NCBI GenBank assembly: GCA_018266895.1
Contig: JAFDZQ010000037.1
Coordinates: 44,450 to 81,321 of the forward strand
Source of the DNA: Bacteroidota bacterium
Lineage (GTDB): Bacteria > Bacteroidota > Ignavibacteria > Tepidaquicellales > Tepidaquicellaceae
Direction: 5' to 3'
Length of the DNA stretch: 36,872 nucleotides
A program made the translations under genes and the position numbers. Under the pieces are notes generated by a model that was given only the letters and a program-made list of their open reading frames with translations, did no database searches and was not told where the DNA came from. Of the stretch, positions 8,470 through 18,836 are shown piece after piece (position 1 is the stretch's first letter; each line of letters starts with the position of its first letter).

Positions 8470-11094
8470 TTATTTAAGCAGTATCATTTTCTTTGTCTGC
8501 GAAAAATCATGCGCTGTCAAAGTATAAAAATAAATTCCGCTCGGAAGATCTGATGCATTAAATTTATATTTATATGTACCCGGATTCAAATCATTGTTTA
8601 CAACAGCCGCCACTTCCTTTCCGGAAACATCATAAATTTTCAGCGAAACAAAACCCGGTTTTGAAATACTAAAATCCAGATTCGTTGACGGATTAAAAGG
8701 GTTCGGATAATTTTGTCCGAGCGAGTAACCTGTTGCCGTATGCGATTCAATGCTTGAAACTGAAGTTACGCCGGTATTTCTCCCTTTAAGGAACATCAGG
8801 TTGCTTTCAATTCCGCTCGGAGGCTTGCTTCCTAATGCGATCAGATCACCTTTATTGTCTCCGTCGAAATCTTCAAATAACGGCGCATAAACTCCCGAAT
8901 ATCCTCCGGCTCTCATTTTATATTCAAATGTTCCGTTATTATTATAATAGAGTGACATACAATTCGAAGCATTGTTACCTACAATAATATCTTTATCCCC
9001 GTCATTGTCGAGATCACCGACTGTGATTCCCGATACATTCAGAAGATCAGGAGAATAGGCAGACGGAAGAATTAATGCAGACTGAAATGTTCCATTACCG
9101 TTACCATACAGAACTGACATTGTAGTACTTTCCCAGAAATTACTTGATGCAACATCAAGGTTACCGTCGTTATTAATATCCGCAACAGATATATCAGTTG
9201 CTCCTCCCTGTGAGCCGATTGAGAATGCAACCGGAGGTAATAAATCTCCGTTTCCCGTTCCGAGACTTAACTCTATCTCAGCACCTGAAACTCCGGTAAC
9301 AATATCCATTTTACCGTCACTGTTGAAATCACCTGTTCCGATCGGAGCAGGGTTGGGTCCTACTACCTTAATTATTGGATCTGCAAATACAGCATTTCCA
9401 TTGTTAAGACAAATAAATATTCTTCTTGAAGAATTAGGAATTCCCTGACAACCCAGCCACTCAGTTATGACGACATCCTTATCTCCGTCGTTATCCATAT
9501 CAGCAGCATCAATATCATACCATCCGCAAGCACCAATTGATTTTGTCTGAACCGGTCCGAATGTTCCGTCACCGTTATTTACTGCAAAATGAAAATCATA
9601 CGGAGGTGAATTTATGGCTGTTGCATAAAGTATGTCCGGAAAGTTATCGCTGTTCAGATTTCTGAACTTTGCCTGAACACCTCCGCCTCTGACAGTATAG
9701 CTGACAGGTGTTCCGAAAATTCCGTTTCCTGTATTCTTCATTACTTTCACCTGAACTCCGACAGCTGCTCTGCCCGATGCGGAAATAATTACATCAAGAT
9801 CACCATCATTATCTATGTCAGATGCGTCTAAACTTCCTGCAATTGAAATTCCCGTTTCAAATAAATTTGCAACCGGGAAAACTCCCTGTCCGAGATTTTT
9901 GTGAACTGTAACCTGCATTGAATAAGAATCAGCAGTTAATATGTCAGTTTTACCGTCATTGTCTATGTCACCAACCATAGCATCTTCAGTATTCTGACCT
10001 GCATTATTTCTGAAAGCCGTCTGGAATCCGCCGCTGCCATTGCTGAGTAAAACCTGATATCCGTCAGTGACTCTTGCATTAGCATTGGCAGTGACTATAT
10101 CATTCCAACCGTCATTATTCAGGTCAGCTGCTTCAATATCCCGTATAGCTCCGGCAAATATTGTAGTCGGAATTGTTTCCGGAGCAGAAAATACTCCGCC
10201 GGTATTTCTCAGAAGACCAATTTCCGGACCAGCCGATCCTAAACCGTTATTTCCGTAAAGTATATCAAGATCAGTATCATTATCTGTATCGCAAAGTTTA
10301 ATGCTTGGTCTGTAACCAGTACCGCTCAATGTAAAAGAATACTCAGTCCGGTTTGAAAAATTTCCTGTGCCTGTATTTATGAGAACATTAACTTTTCCGT
10401 TTTCATTTGCCACTGCAAGATCAATAAAGTTATCCGGATTTATTTTCCCTGCCGATAATTTATAAGGTGCACTGCCTGCCGGATAAAGAACAGGATCTGC
10501 AAATGTTCCATCGCCGTTATTAATTAATATGGTTACCGTATTACCTGAACCGAAACTGCCGCAGGTTGCAACGGCAATGTCTGTCTTATTGTCACCGTTA
10601 AAATCATCAGCGGCAATTCCGACAGGTCCACCGCCGACAAAATAATTAACAGGAGCTCCGAAAGAACCATTACCCTGATTCATGAAAACTGAAATTGAAT
10701 TACCGGAAAAATTATTTCCTGTATTTGATACTATTATATCCTGAAACGCATCATTGTTCAGCTTTGCGGAATAAACAAATTCAGATGACTGAGGAGAGGA
10801 ATAATATACGGGAATTGAACTGAATGAGCCGCTGCCTTCATTTTTAAGAACTGCAAAACCGTTTGCTGTTCCCATAAAGCCTGCAAAATATCTCGAACCG
10901 ACAACATCTGAATCTCCGTCATTGTCTATGTCAGCAAGCCGCCCGTTATCCATGAAATACGGCTGGCTGCCGAGTTGTGTATTGAATCCGTACCATGCAT
11001 TATCAAACGGAACCGGAACGGGCTGTGCTTTTAAAATTAAACTAATTGAAAAAATTACAGCAGCAGTAAAAATATTTTTAGTCAGGTTTTTCAT
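8470..11094 (-). CDS. VCBS/FG-GAP repeat secreted protein with T9SS sorting domain
   Basis: The protein has 874 residues. After a signal peptide (to about residue 23, LILKAQP) there are more than ten FG-GAP/VCBS repeats, seen as DIDNDGDSDVVGS, DFNGDNKTDIAVAT, DLNNDGWNDIVTA and DINNDGNLDVASSN. These D-x-N-x-D loops bind calcium in integrin-type propellers, so two seven-bladed propellers are possible. The final 85 residues are a T9SS type A sorting domain with YPNPFNPST, LKIYDVSGKEVAAVV and the tail GIYFYTLTA...KKMILLK. A surface or extracellular protein is inferred; the ligand is unknown. The start is preceded by TTAGCCAA, also seen before the next gene upstream. Confidence 0.88.
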   Translation of the reverse strand: MKNLTKNIFTAAVIFSISLILKAQPVPVPFDNAWYGFNTQLGSQPYFMDNGRLADIDNDGDSDVVGSRYFAGFMGTANGFAVLKNEGSGSFSSIPVYYSSPQSSEFVYSAKLNNDAFQDIIVSNTGNNFSGNSISVFMNQGNGSFGAPVNYFVGGGPVGIAADDFNGDNKTDIAVATCGSFGSGNTVTILINNGDGTFADPVLYPAGSAPYKLSAGKINPDNFIDLAVANENGKVNVLINTGTGNFSNRTEYSFTLSGTGYRPSIKLCDTDNDTDLDILYGNNGLGSAGPEIGLLRNTGGVFSAPETIPTTIFAGAIRDIEAADLNNDGWNDIVTANANARVTDGYQVLLSNGSGGFQTAFRNNAGQNTEDAMVGDIDNDGKTDILTADSYSMQVTVHKNLGQGVFPVANLFETGISIAGSLDASDIDNDGDLDVIISASGRAAVGVQVKVMKNTGNGIFGTPVSYTVRGGGVQAKFRNLNSDNFPDILYATAINSPPYDFHFAVNNGDGTFGPVQTKSIGACGWYDIDAADMDNDGDKDVVITEWLGCQGIPNSSRRIFICLNNGNAVFADPIIKVVGPNPAPIGTGDFNSDGKMDIVTGVSGAEIELSLGTGNGDLLPPVAFSIGSQGGATDISVADINNDGNLDVASSNFWESTTMSVLYGNGNGTFQSALILPSAYSPDLLNVSGITVGDLDNDGDKDIIVGNNASNCMSLYYNNNGTFEYKMRAGGYSGVYAPLFEDFDGDNKGDLIALGSKPPSGIESNLMFLKGRNTGVTSVSSIESHTATGYSLGQNYPNPFNPSTNLDFSISKPGFVSLKIYDVSGKEVAAVVNNDLNPGTYKYKFNASDLPSGIYFYTLTAHDFSQTKKMILLK

Positions 11095-11156
11095 TTGGCT
11101 AATATTAAATTTTTATAATAGTTTTAATTAAATATTTTTTATGCAAATTCTGAAAT

Positions 11157-13622
11157 TTATTTCAGCAAGATCATTTTCTTTGATTCTGAAAAACCTGAGC
11201 TTCGCAATGTGTAAAAATATGTTCCTCCCGGTAATGATGATGCATTGAATATTTTTTCATAAACACCGGCTTTTAAGTTTTCACTTAACAAAGATGCGAC
11301 TTCCCTTCCGGTAATATCAAATACTTTTAATTCTGTAAATGATTCTTTATTAACTGTAAATCTGATTATGGTAACCGGATTAAAAGGATTCGGATAATTC
11401 TGTTCCAATGTGATAAAATTGATTTGTGTTTCCGGATTTATGATTCCGGAAGGAGAACCATTAACCGTAAGCACAGCAACTCCCGTGCTGGCGCAGCTTA
11501 TCCAGAGTTCATAACCGTTCTGAATATTTTTTACTTCTATGTCATAGATCTGAGCATGAGGCAGTCCGCCTATCTGCTGCTGAGGAATAATGCCGAAGTT
11601 CGTTCCGTCAAACCAGCATAAGCCGTAAACAGAAGTTGATGAACTTCCGAAGTTTGCAAACCAAAGTCTTCCGTCCGGTGATATGGCAAGCGGGGATATA
11701 TTTTCGCCGGGAATCTGGGAATTAGAAGGAGAATAAAACTCGTAAGTGCCGTTATTCGAATTTAACTTTGCCAATCCCTGATTAGTGCCAACCCATGCAA
11801 ATCCGTCTGCTGCAGGAATAACAGTTGTAAGTACATCGCTTTGCGGATCAAGTTCAGTAAAATCATTGACAACTTTTGAAAAATTATAAATGCCGTCTGT
11901 CCTCAGCACCTGATATCCTGAGCAAGCCCAGACCGTTCCGGGTCTTGAAGGATCTTTTTTTATGTTTGAACCCCAGCCCATGAATGGCACAGAAGTCCAG
12001 ATGTTGTCTGAATAATATTTCAGATCATAATATTCGCCCAGACTCCAGAGTCTGTTTTGTGAATCTTCTGCGACACCCTGCGATCGGTCATTCGGATAAT
12101 TCAGTGAAGTATAGGAACTGCCGTTCCATGAATGAAGATAATTGAACATCGGGTTCACAATTATATTTCCATTTGAAGGGCGAAAGTATAATACTTCCGC
12201 GTTATCAGTAGGAAAAGGAAAAGGATAACCCAGTCCGTAAGTAAATTCATTATGCCCCGTCCATCTTGTTCCGTCAAACTTCTGAAATCCTCCGACACCC
12301 GTTCCTGCATTTCCTGCCATCCAGACATTGCCGTCATTATCAATAGTTATATCCTCAACCCAGTAAGTCATCTGTGAAGTATTGGTTATCCTGTATCTTT
12401 GCCAGATACCTGTCTGAGCATTGCGTTTAGCCGCACCGCCGATCCCGGTAGCCCATACATTCCCGTCATTATCTATGTCAACTCCATATGAAAATCCTCC
12501 TTCTCTCCAGACTCCGTAATTCTGCCAGGATGTACCGCTGAAATTCCAAACATTGCTGTTTCCATCGACCAGAATTGCTTTGCCGCTGCCGTAAGCTTTA
12601 AATGCATTGATATTATTTTCAGAATTTGACAGCGGCTGAGGAGGTGTGATCCAGTTTCCCGTAGGTGTTCTGTAATCAAGCGAATAAATATTTCCTGAAT
12701 CTGTATATCTGAAAGCCCATAGATTGTTCGCATCATCAATGCAAACAGTACCGGGTAGAGCCACAACTTCACCCGGGACCTGATTTTGAGGCAGAAGCGT
12801 AAAGAGCTGTGAATCACTGTCAAAAGTTATCATTGTATTCCATTCTGCACCGTCAACCCAGACAACATACCCTCCTGTATTTTTTTTCTGAACAGAAACA
12901 TTTTCACAAAATCCAATTAAGCTCGGCCAGTTATTTTCTGTGGAACCGTAATGCCAGTAACGCCATAAGTTTGTTGCCGGGTTATAATTAACCAATCCTC
13001 CGTTTCCCCATACTACAGACAGAACTGCAGCCCATACTGAACCATCGGGTGCGATCGCTAAATCCATTGTTCTGCCTCCGGGATGAATAGAATTTTTTGC
13101 TCCAAAAAATTCCAGTGAACTTCCGCCTGCAGCAGGATTGAACTTAAGAATTCCGCGCCAGGTTGCCATCCACAGTATTCCGTTAGTATCTTCTTCGATG
13201 TCGCTTATGCGTGATGCTCCGACATCATTTATATTTCCGATTACCGGATAATCTACATTGGAATAATTTATCCATCTGTTATCCGCTTGTATGAATTTTG
13301 CAAATCCTCCTTCTTCCCATCCCGGAGTATAAGCTGCGATGTAAGGATCACCGTCATGATCAATCCGGACAGCCTCGGCATAATCTCCCTGTATTCCCGT
13401 ATTGCCGGTATTATAGAAACGCCAGGAATATGTATTTCCGGAAATAGTGTTACCTGAACCGGAAGTTTGCTGCACGAATTCTTTTTTGTAATTTTTTTCA
13501 CCGCCCTTGCTTGTTTTTCCCGAGACTAAGATGTTGGGGTTTTTATTAACCGGCTGCAGCTGTGCGTCTGAAATCTGATACGAGAATATAAATGAGCATG
13601 AGATGAGTATGAATTTCTTCAT
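11157..13622 (-). CDS. Reg_prop-type beta-propeller protein with T9SS sorting domain
   Basis: About 821 residues from the chosen start (MKKFILISCSFIFSYQISDA, a signal peptide). The longer reading to 13649 adds nine polar residues in front of the signal and is less likely. The body carries repeats such as DTNGILWMATWRGILKFNP, APDGSVWAAVLSV, DNDGNVWATGIGG, DNDGNVWMAGNAG and DGFAWVGTNQGLAKLN. These are the two-component-regulator propeller type found in sensor ectodomains, here without a kinase. The C-terminus has YPNPFNPVT, LKVFDITGREVASLL and GTYFYTLRS...KKMILLK, a T9SS type A sorting domain. It is part of the minus-strand cluster of secreted proteins. The ligand is unknown. Confidence 0.86.
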   Translation of the reverse strand: MKKFILISCSFIFSYQISDAQLQPVNKNPNILVSGKTSKGGEKNYKKEFVQQTSGSGNTISGNTYSWRFYNTGNTGIQGDYAEAVRIDHDGDPYIAAYTPGWEEGGFAKFIQADNRWINYSNVDYPVIGNINDVGASRISDIEEDTNGILWMATWRGILKFNPAAGGSSLEFFGAKNSIHPGGRTMDLAIAPDGSVWAAVLSVVWGNGGLVNYNPATNLWRYWHYGSTENNWPSLIGFCENVSVQKKNTGGYVVWVDGAEWNTMITFDSDSQLFTLLPQNQVPGEVVALPGTVCIDDANNLWAFRYTDSGNIYSLDYRTPTGNWITPPQPLSNSENNINAFKAYGSGKAILVDGNSNVWNFSGTSWQNYGVWREGGFSYGVDIDNDGNVWATGIGGAAKRNAQTGIWQRYRITNTSQMTYWVEDITIDNDGNVWMAGNAGTGVGGFQKFDGTRWTGHNEFTYGLGYPFPFPTDNAEVLYFRPSNGNIIVNPMFNYLHSWNGSSYTSLNYPNDRSQGVAEDSQNRLWSLGEYYDLKYYSDNIWTSVPFMGWGSNIKKDPSRPGTVWACSGYQVLRTDGIYNFSKVVNDFTELDPQSDVLTTVIPAADGFAWVGTNQGLAKLNSNNGTYEFYSPSNSQIPGENISPLAISPDGRLWFANFGSSSTSVYGLCWFDGTNFGIIPQQQIGGLPHAQIYDIEVKNIQNGYELWISCASTGVAVLTVNGSPSGIINPETQINFITLEQNYPNPFNPVTIIRFTVNKESFTELKVFDITGREVASLLSENLKAGVYEKIFNASSLPGGTYFYTLRSSGFSESKKMILLK

Positions 13623-13704
13623 TTGAGTAAATTTTGATTGGCTAATCATTTTACAAATTTTAATTAATACTTTAAATGATTAACAGAACATATATATGCT
13701 ATGC

Positions 13705-14790
13705 TTACTTTAACAGCACCAGTCTTTTTGTTTCAGTAAAACCCTCAGCAGACATTTTATAAAAATATGTCCCGCTCTGCAGCCCTGATGCGTCAAATTG
13801 ATATTTATATTTTCCCGGATTAAAATTAGCGTCTGCAATGGTTGCAACTTCCTTTCCTGTAATATCATAAATCTTTAACGTAACATATACGGATTTCCCG
13901 CTTTGCAAAGAAGGAGATATCTCAAATTCCAGATTCGTAACGGGATTAAACGGATTCGGATAATTCTGATGTAATTTATGACCTGTGATTAATGTATTTG
14001 AATTTGATACTGACACACTGTTTTCAAAATGCATGGTTAAAGTTTTGAAATTATCTCCGTCCAGATATCTTCCGACTGCCCAGATATCCGCTGCTGAAAC
14101 TCTTGACATGTGAAGCATGCTTCCGCCGTACGGAACCGGTGCGCTTTCAGAATTCCATGCGATTCCGTCATAATGGACAAATCCGGATCCTGATGACCAT
14201 ATATCGTCAGATGAGTTGTGAACAATCCCAGCTCCGCCTCCCGGACTGGATTCTATTGTCCAGGAACTTCCGTTATAATGAAGGAAAAACGGTCTGTACT
14301 GAGTGCCGTCATTGTACTGACCTGCTACGCGGATATTGTCTGCAGCAATAATATCTATCTGATACAGAAAATTCTCAAGTCCGGGCTGAGGAACCATTAC
14401 TAAATTCCAGTCTGAACCGGTTTTATCAAGCTTCATAGCCTGATAAGTTCCGCTGATGACTCTTGAATAACCGGATGCTCCGATATCATCTGAAGACAAA
14501 CCATTTATTTTTGTGATGTAGTTGGATCTGTTGTTTGACTGATTGGGAGCAGACTCAATATTCCAGTCTGAACAATTCCAGTGTGATACTAAAGTTCCTG
14601 TCGTAGGTACGGGAACTCCGGCAGCTTCACCAATTGCCCGGACATCATTTGATAAATTTGCCCGGACACCTCTTAACAGATTTCTTCCTGCGTCAGGATT
14701 CGGGTTTCGAAAAAAATTCCACTGCCGAGAAAAGACCAGAGTATCCGCCATTAAAAAGATTATGAAAACCGGGATGATAAATCTGTTCAT
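13705..14790 (-). CDS. Secreted repeat protein with T9SS sorting domain
   Basis: About 361 residues from MNRFIIPVFIIFLMADTLVF, a signal peptide. An upstream TTG at 14799 is a poorer start. The middle has repeats pairing a WN/WT strand with an SxDI strand: HWNCSDWNIESAPN, HYNGSSWTIESSPG, HYDGIAWNSESAPV, alternating with SSDDIGASGY, AADNIRVAGQY, SSDDIWSSGSG and AADIWAVGRY. This reads as a small propeller. The C-terminal 85 residues are a T9SS type A sorting domain (YPNPFNPVTNLEFEI, LKIYDITGKEVATIA, GTYFYKMSA...KRLVLLK). It is first in the minus-strand block of secreted proteins; the 50-80 base gaps permit but do not prove an operon. Confidence 0.84.
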   Translation of the reverse strand: MNRFIIPVFIIFLMADTLVFSRQWNFFRNPNPDAGRNLLRGVRANLSNDVRAIGEAAGVPVPTTGTLVSHWNCSDWNIESAPNQSNNRSNYITKINGLSSDDIGASGYSRVISGTYQAMKLDKTGSDWNLVMVPQPGLENFLYQIDIIAADNIRVAGQYNDGTQYRPFFLHYNGSSWTIESSPGGGAGIVHNSSDDIWSSGSGFVHYDGIAWNSESAPVPYGGSMLHMSRVSAADIWAVGRYLDGDNFKTLTMHFENSVSVSNSNTLITGHKLHQNYPNPFNPVTNLEFEISPSLQSGKSVYVTLKIYDITGKEVATIADANFNPGKYKYQFDASGLQSGTYFYKMSAEGFTETKRLVLLK

Positions 14791-15489
14791 GATTGGCAAT
14801 TAAAGTTATAAGATAAGCATACACTTTTTACAAACTTCACGGTACTTAATTTGTAATTTTCATTTTCCCGTCAATGTGATTCATAATTTTGTGTATACAA
14901 AAATATGTCATATAATTTAAATACTGCAAACCGAAATTTTCCGAATTGTAGGATTCAAGGGAAATATATTTCTAAATAATAATTATGTATATAGAGACTT
15001 CCGTAAAACCTTATTATTATCCCCACCCGCCTTGCCCGCATTCAGCTAGGTAAACCGTAAGGCAGGCATGCTTTTAGCTGTGATTCATTACAAAGAATTT
15101 GAATTAGAATTAAACTTTAATGAGTGGATGACCTGGAGGGTGCCCCCCGCCAAGAACATTCGAGAATGACAAACTGTGTTGGTTTTCCGGAAATCTCTGT
15201 TTACTCTTTTTGAGGGCCGGTTATAAGAGTGCATCTATTCTCACTGATCACTCCTAAAACTTCCATTTTTATCACAAATGCACAAAGACACTAAGAAAAA
15301 AGTTTTAAAAATAACAATCTTTGTGACTTTTTGTCTTTGTGGTAAAATCTTTTTATTAGTTTTGAGACACTCTCTTTAATGAATTTATCTGTGATAATCA
15401 GTGAAATCTGTGGGAGATCATACGTTTTTTATTTTGTCATTTAATTATTTGAGGCTTCAGATTAAGTTATTAAAACTAAAAAATAACAA
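14791..15489. other. Repeat-rich gap without genes
   Basis: I see no gene. A GC-rich patch at 15022-15070 (CCCGCCTTGCCCGC...CCGTAAGGCAGGC) resembles the element at 5664. At 15270-15350 a long imperfect inverted repeat pairs TCACAAATGCACAAAGACAC with GTGACTTTTTGTCTTTGTGG. A phrase like ATCAGTGAAATCTGTGGGAG near 15398 is of a kind common in degenerate dispersed repeats. The last 60 bases before 15490 would carry the promoter of the Old Yellow Enzyme gene, but no clear boxes are visible. Confidence 0.45.
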
Positions 15490-16593
15490 ATGAAACTTTT
15501 CACACCTTATACCTTTTCACGATCCGGTAAAATTTCAAATAACAGAATAGCTCTTGCTCCAATGACAAATACTCAGAGTAATGATGACGGAACTTTAGGC
15601 GAGGACGAATTCAGATTTCTTACAAGAAGAGCAAGGGAAGGATTCGGAATGATATTCACCTGCGCTTCGCATGTATCGGCGGACGGGCAGGGATGGCGGG
15701 GCGAACTCGGTATTTTCGACGATATGCATATTGAAGGATTATCCCGGCTTTCAAACGGTATTCACGGATACGGAAGTCTGGGGATAATTCAGATATTCCA
15801 CGGCGGCGCAAGAAGTCCCGAATCACTGACAGGAAAACAGCCCTGGAGCGCAAGCGCTCATACGATGACGATCTCCAAAGACAGCACGGTAGTCCGCGAA
15901 GCAACTGAAGAAGATATAGAGAAAGCAATTGAGGCATTTGTTGCAGCAGCACGGCGGGCATACGAATCGGGTTTTGACGGAGTAGAACTTCACGGAGCTC
16001 ACGGATATCTTCTGCACCAGTTCATCAGCACATTCACAAATCACCGCACGGATCAGTGGGGCGGCAGTTTTGAAAACAGGATCCGCTTAATCAGGACAAT
16101 CTTAAAAAAAATAAAGTCTCTTCTTCCATCTTCATTCATGACAGGAGTAAGACTTTCGCCTGAAGACAAGTTGTCATTTAAGGGAATAGATTTCGACGAG
16201 AGCTTAGAGCTTGCCGGAATACTTGCAGACGACGGAGCGGATTTCATTCACGTATCACCGTGGGATGCATTCAAGAAGCCCGATAAATATGCAGACGGAG
16301 AAAAGACGATCATCGAATACTTCAGGGAGAGAGTTCCGGCGGAAGTTCCTGTAATGACTGCCGGCAAAATCTGGTCGCGTACAGACGCCGAAAAGATACT
16401 CAGTCTCGGATCAGATTTTGCAGTAATAGGCAAAGCAGCATTAGGCATTCCCGACTGGCCCAAAAAAGCCGAAGCTGAAAACTTCATTCCTCAAATGCCG
16501 CCATACACAATAAATCACCTGCGCGATGCTGATCTCGGCGATGCGTTCATAAAGTATATGGGGGGATGGAAGGGGTTTGTGATAGAAGAGTAA
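15490..16593 (+). CDS. NADH:flavin oxidoreductase, Old Yellow Enzyme family
   Basis: This is a 367-residue FMN-binding TIM barrel without a signal peptide. Visible landmarks are NRIALAPMTNTQS at the first strand, IIQIFHGGARSP, the catalytic stretch HGAHGYLLHQF (H168, H171 and Y173, the substrate-binding pair and proton donor of the family), then TDQWGGSFENRIRL. DFIHVSPWD and the phosphate-binding FAVIGKAALGIPDW follow. The length matches the family. It probably reduces activated C=C bonds, quinones or xenobiotics with NAD(P)H in the cytoplasm; the substrate is not predictable. It stands alone, upstream of R-M island 1, with which it has no obvious link. Its GC-rich codons resemble the host genes, not the island. 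Confidence 0.88.
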   Translation: MKLFTPYTFSRSGKISNNRIALAPMTNTQSNDDGTLGEDEFRFLTRRAREGFGMIFTCASHVSADGQGWRGELGIFDDMHIEGLSRLSNGIHGYGSLGIIQIFHGGARSPESLTGKQPWSASAHTMTISKDSTVVREATEEDIEKAIEAFVAAARRAYESGFDGVELHGAHGYLLHQFISTFTNHRTDQWGGSFENRIRLIRTILKKIKSLLPSSFMTGVRLSPEDKLSFKGIDFDESLELAGILADDGADFIHVSPWDAFKKPDKYADGEKTIIEYFRERVPAEVPVMTAGKIWSRTDAEKILSLGSDFAVIGKAALGIPDWPKKAEAENFIPQMPPYTINHLRDADLGDAFIKYMGGWKGFVIEE

Positions 16594-16779
16594 AAAGTTT
16601 GAGTGTTTGTTACATATCCGTTTTGATGAGATAAAAGTAGTTAAGGAAAATAATTTAAGCAGCTTTAAAATCTTTAGCGAGGTTTGGGAATACTTATTTG
16701 AAAGTTTGGGTTGAAAGAGGTAATTTGAGACAAACATTTTTCCAATACTATTAACTAAATGATTTATTCTTTTTAATAA

Positions 16780-18753
16780 TTGCAAAGATATTATTACTCA
16801 AATTCCATTTCCTTTTTTCTAAAGTCTTCTTCTATTGAAATTATTGGAGAGTTAGCTCAGAACAATGAGTTTACATTAGAACAATCTCAAAAGAATGCTT
16901 GGAATATACAAATTGATATTTTAAAAGAATCTCTAAATAGCTTTGAAGGTTCAATATTTTTTGAATACTCAATTCCAAGAATGGGAAGAAGAATAGATGT
17001 AGTATTAATAATAGAAAACGTAATATTTGTTTTAGAATTTAAAGTTGGTGAAAAAGAATTTTTATTAAATGCAATTGATCAGGTTTGGGATTATTCACTC
17101 GATTTGAAGAACTTTCATGAGACAAGTCATAAACATTTAATAGCTCCAATATTAATTGCTACAGAAGCAAAAGATTTTAAATCAACAATTAGTAAAACTC
17201 CTCACAACGATAATCTTTTATATCCAATAAAAACAAATCCGAAATTATTAAGAGAAGTTATCGAAAATGTACTTCATTTTTCGGAAGGTGAATCAATTGT
17301 CTCAGATAACTGGGCTACGGGAAAATATTCACCAACTCCAACAATCATAGAAGCAGCAATAGCACTCTTTAATAATCACTCTGTTTCTGATATTTCTAGA
17401 AGCGATGCTTCAGCAACTAATTTAGCGGAGACAAGCAATACAATTTCCGAGTTAATTAATAAAGCAAAATCAAATAATGAAAAAATTATTTGTTTTGTAA
17501 CTGGAGTTCCTGGTGCAGGTAAAACTCTTGTTGGATTAGATATTGCAAACAAGCATCTTGATAAAGAATTGGGAACGGCGAGTGTCTTTCTTTCGGGAAA
17601 CGGTCCTTTGGTAAATATTTTAAGAGAAGCATTAACTCGTGATAAAGTTAATAGAGAAAAAGAGATTGGAAATAAAATAAAAAAAGGTGAAGTTTTTAGT
17701 TCTGTTAAAACATTTATACAGAATGTTCATCATTTCAGAGATGATTGTTTAAATAATTTTAATCCCCCATTTGAGCACGTTGCTATATTTGACGAAGCAC
17801 AACGTGCATGGGATCTTCAACAAACTGTAAATTTTATGAAGCAAAAGAAGAACATTCCTGATTTCACAAAATCGGAACCTGAGTTCTTGATTTCATGCTT
17901 AGATAGGCATAAGGATTGGGCAGTAATAGTTTGTTTGGTAGGTGGCGGACAAGAGATATACATTGGAGAAGCAGGGATTAGTGAATGGATTGAATCTCTG
18001 AATAGATCATATCCAGATTGGTGTATTTACATTTCACCAAAATTAACTGATAGTGAATATGCAACAGGAAATGCATTAAAACTTATTAAAAACAGAAAAC
18101 GAGTTTATTTTCAAAATGAATTACATTTATCTGTTTCAATGAGATCTTTTCGTGCAGTGCATTTATCACATTTAATTAAAAGTTTACTAGATATCGATAT
18201 AAAAGAAGCAAGAAAGAATTTTGAATTAGTTAAAGATAAATATCCGATTGTCTTGACCAGAGATCTTAATAAAGGTAAGAAATGGCTTAAAGATAAAGCA
18301 AGGGGTAGTGAACGATACGGCATTGTGGTTTCATCACAGGCACAAAGACTTAAACCACATGCAATTGATGTCAAATCTCCTATGAATCCAATTCATTGGT
18401 TTTTAGCAGGTAAAGAAGATGTTCGTTCATCTTATTATTTAGAGGATGTTGCTACAGAATTTCACATTCAGGGATTAGAATTGGATTGGTCATGTGTTAC
18501 ATGGGATGGGGATTTCCGATTTAATAATAAAAGCTGGAAAACATTTTCTTTCGTCGGAGACAAATGGCATAACATTAAAAAAGAAGAGAGAAAGAAATAT
18601 TTAAAAAATGCATACAGAGTTCTTCTGACAAGAGCAAGACAAGGAATGGCTATAGTTGTTCCTGAAGGTAACTCTGAAGATCCGACACGAAATCCTGAAT
18701 TTTATGACGGGACTTATGAGTATTTGAGAGAGATTGGGTTTGAGGTGATGTAA
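16780..18753 (+). CDS. PD-(D/E)xK nuclease fused to DUF2075 helicase-like ATPase
   Basis: The protein has 657 residues and appears to start at TTG; no in-frame ATG lies before residue 68, inside the nuclease domain. Residues 58-95 show a PD-(D/E)xK pattern: [17 protein letters not shown] then FVLEFKVG (D73, E86, K88). Residues 243-252 are a Walker A loop, TGVPGAGKT, and about 335-346 a Walker [13 protein letters not shown]. The end has [18 protein letters not shown], like superfamily 1 helicase motif VI. Together this is the DUF2075 helicase-like family with a nuclease head. It lies 83 bases upstream of the methyltransferase of R-M island 1 on the same strand and shares its AT-rich codon use. 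A DNA translocase/nuclease role in defence is inferred from domains and context. Confidence 0.82.
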   Translation: MQRYYYSNSISFFLKSSSIEIIGELAQNNEFTLEQSQKNAWNIQIDILKESLNSFEGSIFFEYSIPRMGRRIDVVLIIENVIFVLEFKVGEKEFLLNAIDQVWDYSLDLKNFHETSHKHLIAPILIATEAKDFKSTISKTPHNDNLLYPIKTNPKLLREVIENVLHFSEGESIVSDNWATGKYSPTPTIIEAAIALFNNHSVSDISRSDASATNLAETSNTISELINKAKSNNEKIICFVTGVPGAGKTLVGLDIANKHLDKELGTASVFLSGNGPLVNILREALTRDKVNREKEIGNKIKKGEVFSSVKTFIQNVHHFRDDCLNNFNPPFEHVAIFDEAQRAWDLQQTVNFMKQKKNIPDFTKSEPEFLISCLDRHKDWAVIVCLVGGGQEIYIGEAGISEWIESLNRSYPDWCIYISPKLTDSEYATGNALKLIKNRKRVYFQNELHLSVSMRSFRAVHLSHLIKSLLDIDIKEARKNFELVKDKYPIVLTRDLNKGKKWLKDKARGSERYGIVVSSQAQRLKPHAIDVKSPMNPIHWFLAGKEDVRSSYYLEDVATEFHIQGLELDWSCVTWDGDFRFNNKSWKTFSFVGDKWHNIKKEERKKYLKNAYRVLLTRARQGMAIVVPEGNSEDPTRNPEFYDGTYEYLREIGFEVM

Positions 18754-18836
18754 ATATAATTTCCTTTCGTAGATGACAATCGGTATAGAATTAATATCTT
18801 TAAAAACTTAAATTTATTTAAGCTAATTTAATATAA

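Noticed and set aside
12161..12823. Minus-strand open frames inside the propeller gene at 11157-13622
   Set aside because: They are alternative frames of a repeat-rich gene; the main frame has signal peptide, repeats and sorting tail.
14791..15489. tRNA or small RNA gene in the long gap
   Set aside because: No cloverleaf or conserved tRNA boxes were visible, only degenerate inverted repeats.
15656..16487. Several minus-strand open frames opposite the Old Yellow Enzyme
   Set aside because: The plus strand encodes a complete conserved enzyme; the antisense frames show no family features.
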